Assembly: GCF_004403185.1 (NCBI RefSeq)
Contig: NZ_SOHJ01000014.1
Location: forward strand, 306,658-370,657
Direction of reading: 5' to 3'
Source: Cryobacterium suzukii
GTDB lineage: Bacteria; Actinomycetota; Actinomycetes; Actinomycetales; Microbacteriaceae
Length of the DNA: 64,000 nt
Shown: piece by piece, positions 61,681 to 64,000 of the stretch
Layout of the letters: each line of letters opens with the position of its first letter
Position numbering within the stretch: the first letter of the stretch is position 1
Program-made: the position numbers and the translations under genes
Notes under the pieces: generated by a model
Database searches by the model: none
What the model saw: only the letters and a program-made list of their open reading frames with translations
Told to the model about the DNA's origin: nothing

Positions 61681-62004
61681 TCAGAACATCGTGGCGTAGA
61701 ACGCGATAGGTCCGAGACGATCGTCAGCCTGAGCGCCGAACATGGTGATCAGTACGATCCAGCTGAACCAGATGGTGAGTAGGGCGATGACTGGGTACAG
61801 GACGATGAACACATAGTTGAGCGCCAAACCCCACACGGCAAGTCCTCGGCCGTACCGTTCCCCACGCTTGATAGCGGGGAACGCACAGTGGGAGAGAAAA
61901 ACACCGACGATGGGTGTGAAGAAAGCGAGTACGAAACCCCAGATGGCGAGCTTTGAGTATGGTGCGATCGAAGTTCGTGCGGGGGGAGTCAAATTTGTGC
62001 TCAC
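61681..62004 (-). CDS. DUF4190 domain small membrane protein
   Basis: A 107-residue protein with two hydrophobic segments (about 20-40 and 58-90). SKLAIWGFVLAFFTPIVGVFLS, AFPAIKRGERYGRGLAVWGLALNYV match the DUF4190 pattern of helix-loop-GRGLA-helix. Function unknown; such proteins are common in actinobacteria. GTG 62004 has no strong ribosome site. Confidence 0.85.
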   Translation of the reverse strand: MSTNLTPPARTSIAPYSKLAIWGFVLAFFTPIVGVFLSHCAFPAIKRGERYGRGLAVWGLALNYVFIVLYPVIALLTIWFSWIVLITMFGAQADDRLGPIAFYATMF

Positions 62005-62171
62005 AACTCATAGGCATGCGGCGAACCAACGGGACCTATCGGCCCCGAGTTGAATCTACCACTTTCGGCTAGCGGCTCTGCGACCAGTCCCATCTCCGAG
62101 CTGACCTTCGGCGTTGCGCCCCGTCGTGTTCCATAAATGCGGGCCGGCCACTGGTCATTCAGAACGCTCGA

Positions 62172-63371
62172 CTATTCGCGCGCTGCCCGTTGCACCGACA
62201 CGTCGTGCTCAAGGTGTGCCGCCTGGAGAAGTTCCATCAGTCCGGCCTTGTCTTTTGCCAACTCCTGATATTTCGGCCGGAGTGCGCGGAGGGACTCCTC
62301 TTCCCGCATCAGGGCCGTATACACGCGGATGCGTTCGGTGTGGTCCACGGTGTAGCCGAGGTCCAGATAGTTGGTTGCGTGGCGTCGGGCGTTGGCGATA
62401 ATGGTCTGTGCCCGGCCAGCCGGGCTGAGCAGCGACGCGAGCACTGTGACCACGAGCACGCCGATTATGACGGTCAATGAAAGAGCTGTACTGATTTCGA
62501 ACACCGGTACCTTTTCTCCTCCGTTGATGAATGGCAGGTTGTTCTCGTGCAGGGCGTGGAGGATGAGCTTCACGCCGATGAAGGCGAGGATCGACGCCAG
62601 ACCAAAGGAGAGGTAGATCAGGCGGTCCAGCAGCCCGTCGAGCAGGAAGTACAGCTGTCGGAGCCCAAGGAGCGAGAACGCGGTCGCCGTGAAGACGATG
62701 TAGACGTTCTGAGTCAGACCGAAGATGGCGGGGATCGAATCGAGAGCGAACAATAGGTCTGTGCCGGCGATCGCGACCATGACGAGAAGCATCGGGGTCA
62801 GCGCTCGTTTGCCCTCGTGCACGGTGAAGAGTTTGTCTCCGTCGTAGTCCGGACTGGTGTGAAAGATTTTGCGTGCGATTCGCACCATGAAGTTTTCGGA
62901 CGATCTGGACTCTGAACTTTCCGGCTTGAGCATATTGCCAGCAGTGATCAGCAGGATGAGGCCGAAGAAGTAGAACACCCAGGCGAACGAATTAATCAGC
63001 GCTGCGCCCAGGAAGATGAATCCGGTACGGGCGATAAGGGAAAACGTGATGCCGAACAGCAACACCTTCTGTTGGTCTTCGCGCGGGACTCGGAAACTCG
63101 TCATGATGATGAGAAAGACAAAAAGATTGTCGACCGACAGCGCCTTTTCGGTGATGTAGCCAGCGAAATACTCCGCACCAGGGGTGGCGCCGCCCACGAT
63201 CAGTACGCCCAACCCGAAGAGTATGGCCATTCCCACGTACAGCGATGACCAGATCGCTGCTTCTTTCAAAGTCGGAGCATGCGCCTTGCGGACATGAAAG
63301 ACATAGTCGAAAGCGAGGAGCGCGACGATAGCCGCGATGGTCAAGGTCCAAACGAGAGGCGAAACATCCAT
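62172..63371 (-). CDS. TerC family integral membrane protein (Alx-like)
   Basis: A 399-residue protein with about nine membrane segments up to residue 320 and a long cytoplasmic tail (about 335-399). GYITEKALSVDNLFVFLIIM (about 73-92) and AIAGTDLLFALDSIPAIFGLT (about 196-216) carry the acidic residues proposed for metal transport. TerC/Alx proteins are tied to manganese export during secretion. No neighbouring ter genes are present. A 238-nt leader region precedes it. Confidence 0.94.
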   Translation of the reverse strand: MDVSPLVWTLTIAAIVALLAFDYVFHVRKAHAPTLKEAAIWSSLYVGMAILFGLGVLIVGGATPGAEYFAGYITEKALSVDNLFVFLIIMTSFRVPREDQQKVLLFGITFSLIARTGFIFLGAALINSFAWVFYFFGLILLITAGNMLKPESSESRSSENFMVRIARKIFHTSPDYDGDKLFTVHEGKRALTPMLLVMVAIAGTDLLFALDSIPAIFGLTQNVYIVFTATAFSLLGLRQLYFLLDGLLDRLIYLSFGLASILAFIGVKLILHALHENNLPFINGGEKVPVFEISTALSLTVIIGVLVVTVLASLLSPAGRAQTIIANARRHATNYLDLGYTVDHTERIRVYTALMREEESLRALRPKYQELAKDKAGLMELLQAAHLEHDVSVQRAARE

Positions 63372-63609
63372 TTTTGCTGCTTTCAGTCAATAACGGGCCG
63401 CATACTGCCGTCCGGGGCGAACACGTTTGCTCCAGCGGTGGTACTGAGACTACGGGAGCCGGTCGCTCAGGGCGACAGTTCAGGGTGGTCGTGTCGAGCT
63501 TTATGCCTGGACGTGTCCCTGTCGGAAAGTCGAATTAAATTACGGACAAATATCCAATCAAAGTTGAGAACTTCTCGACCTTGACTCACCATTTTGGTAC
63601 AATAAGACC
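63372..63609. other. divergent intergenic region, long leader of terC
   Basis: No gene. On the minus strand it would form the terC 5' leader with GC-rich pairings. The manganese riboswitch (yybP-ykoY) core often found before terC genes was sought but not recognised. The plus-strand side holds the promoter of the next gene. Confidence 0.4.
63562..63603 (+). promoter_or_regulatory. promoter and possible operator of the last gene
   Basis: TACAAT (63598-63603) lies 6 nt before the ATG, so the transcript would be leaderless. A near-palindrome GTTGAGAA-C-TTCTCGAC at about 63563-63579 sits in the -35 area and could bind a regulator. Confidence 0.5.
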
Positions 63610-64000
63610 ATGAGCCAAAGCGGCGATACTCCAGAGCAGCAGGGCGTGATTGACCGCTTCTTGGAGGGGCTGCCTGACGGGCAATTCGCGGACTGGTTGT
63701 TATCGACGGAGGATCGCGCGCGGAGTGATGCTTTTCGGGCGGAGTGCCGTTCGGTCTGGCAGGCCGAAGAAGAAGCCGACGCGAGAGCCGACAATATTCC
63801 GGGTTTCTGGGGCGCCGACGGTCCGACCATCCCGGCCGACCTCGACCTCGCCGAGGTGTTCGCCGCCGTCCCGCCAGAGCACCTGTTCGACGAGAACCTC
63901 CGCGAGGAGTTTCTTTTCGCCGAGTACATCGCTCACCAGCTCCGCGACGATCCGTGCACCGCTGACCCGTGCACCGCCGACTCGTGCGCCGCCGGCCCGT
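63610..64000 (+). CDS. unidentified protein, N-terminal part (runs off the window)
   Basis: At least 130 residues, open to the window end. The protein is acidic with many Asp/Glu/Ala (FLEGLPDGQFADWLLSTEDR, WQAEEEADARADN, EEFLFAEYIAHQL). No domain was recognised. The last visible part is the short repeat CTADPCTADSCAAGP. The ATG at 63610 has no ribosome site but a well-placed TACAAT box, as in other leaderless genes here. The open frame on the opposite strand is judged a shadow. Confidence 0.65.
   Translation, partial: MSQSGDTPEQQGVIDRFLEGLPDGQFADWLLSTEDRARSDAFRAECRSVWQAEEEADARADNIPGFWGADGPTIPADLDLAEVFAAVPPEHLFDENLREEFLFAEYIAHQLRDDPCTADPCTADSCAAGP

Noticed and set aside
63372..63609. Manganese riboswitch (yybP-ykoY) before terC
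   Set aside because: The conserved internal-loop segments could not be found; only generic GC-rich pairings are present. A covariance-model search would decide.

Overview
The window is one stretch of a high-GC actinobacterial chromosome, most likely from the Microbacteriaceae (Cryobacterium-like or a close relative). This rests on protein content, not a database search. The signs are a UPF0182 membrane protein, a DUF7882 small protein, a tmRNA tag AKSNRTDFALAA, the order prfB-ftsE-ftsX-smpB-ssrA, a reduced actinobacterial Tad locus, a HisN-type histidinol phosphatase, and many genes whose -10 box sits about 6 nt from the start codon (leaderless mRNAs). No insertion sequence, CRISPR array or intact prophage was seen. 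Most of the window is core genome.

Layout. 1-2.7 kb: end of a UPF0182 gene, then two identical initiator tRNA genes flanking an orphan membrane protein. 2.7-8.5 kb: NAD biosynthesis operon nrtR-nadA-nadB-nadC-cysteine desulfurase (minus strand), with inverted-repeat candidate operators in front of nrtR. 8.5-17.9 kb: polyprenol-phosphate mannose-type synthase and a GT39-like transferase, then a nitrilase-family amidase, DUF7882 protein, alpha/beta hydrolase, old-yellow-enzyme reductase, aminotransferase and HtrA-like protease. 18-25.9 kb: a cell-envelope glycopolymer cluster (two GT2 enzymes, a CDP-alcohol phosphotransferase, a CDP-glycerol-type polymerase, a TagGH/Wzm-Wzt ABC exporter and a nucleotidyltransferase), interrupted by an EcsC-like gene and a small XRE regulator. 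26.1-29.1 kb: an ABC ATPase with a Lys-Pro-Ala repeat tail and its large membrane partner. 29.1-35.2 kb: DUF3039, pncB, murI-rph-rdgB, a CDF transporter, DedA and tRNA-Leu.

35.3-38.8 kb: LysR regulator divergent from an MHS transporter and a 3-hydroxybutyrate dehydrogenase. 38.9-43.5 kb: Tad-type pilus/secretion genes, including a 58-residue pilin-like gene. 43.7-47.6 kb: small Cys protein, EamA exporter, pentapeptide-repeat protein, deazaflavin-type nitroreductase and MFS permease. 47.7-51.9 kb: prfB, ftsEX, smpB and tmRNA. 52-57.5 kb: PIG-L deacetylase, XdhC protein, SulP transporter and CYTH-CHAD protein. 57.5-60.9 kb: flavohemoglobin with an upstream NsrR-type regulator, a TRIC-family channel and hisN. 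61-64 kb: tRNA-Lys followed by a possible decayed integration site, a DUF4190 protein, a TerC protein and the start of an unidentified gene.

The best candidates for something undescribed are the glycopolymer cluster, whose CDP-alcohol transferase has His in place of the last motif Asp; the ABC ATPase with the KPAVR repeat tail; a pair of about 95-bp palindromic intergenic elements; and the over-represented octamer CGGATGCC. Most of the rest fits known families.
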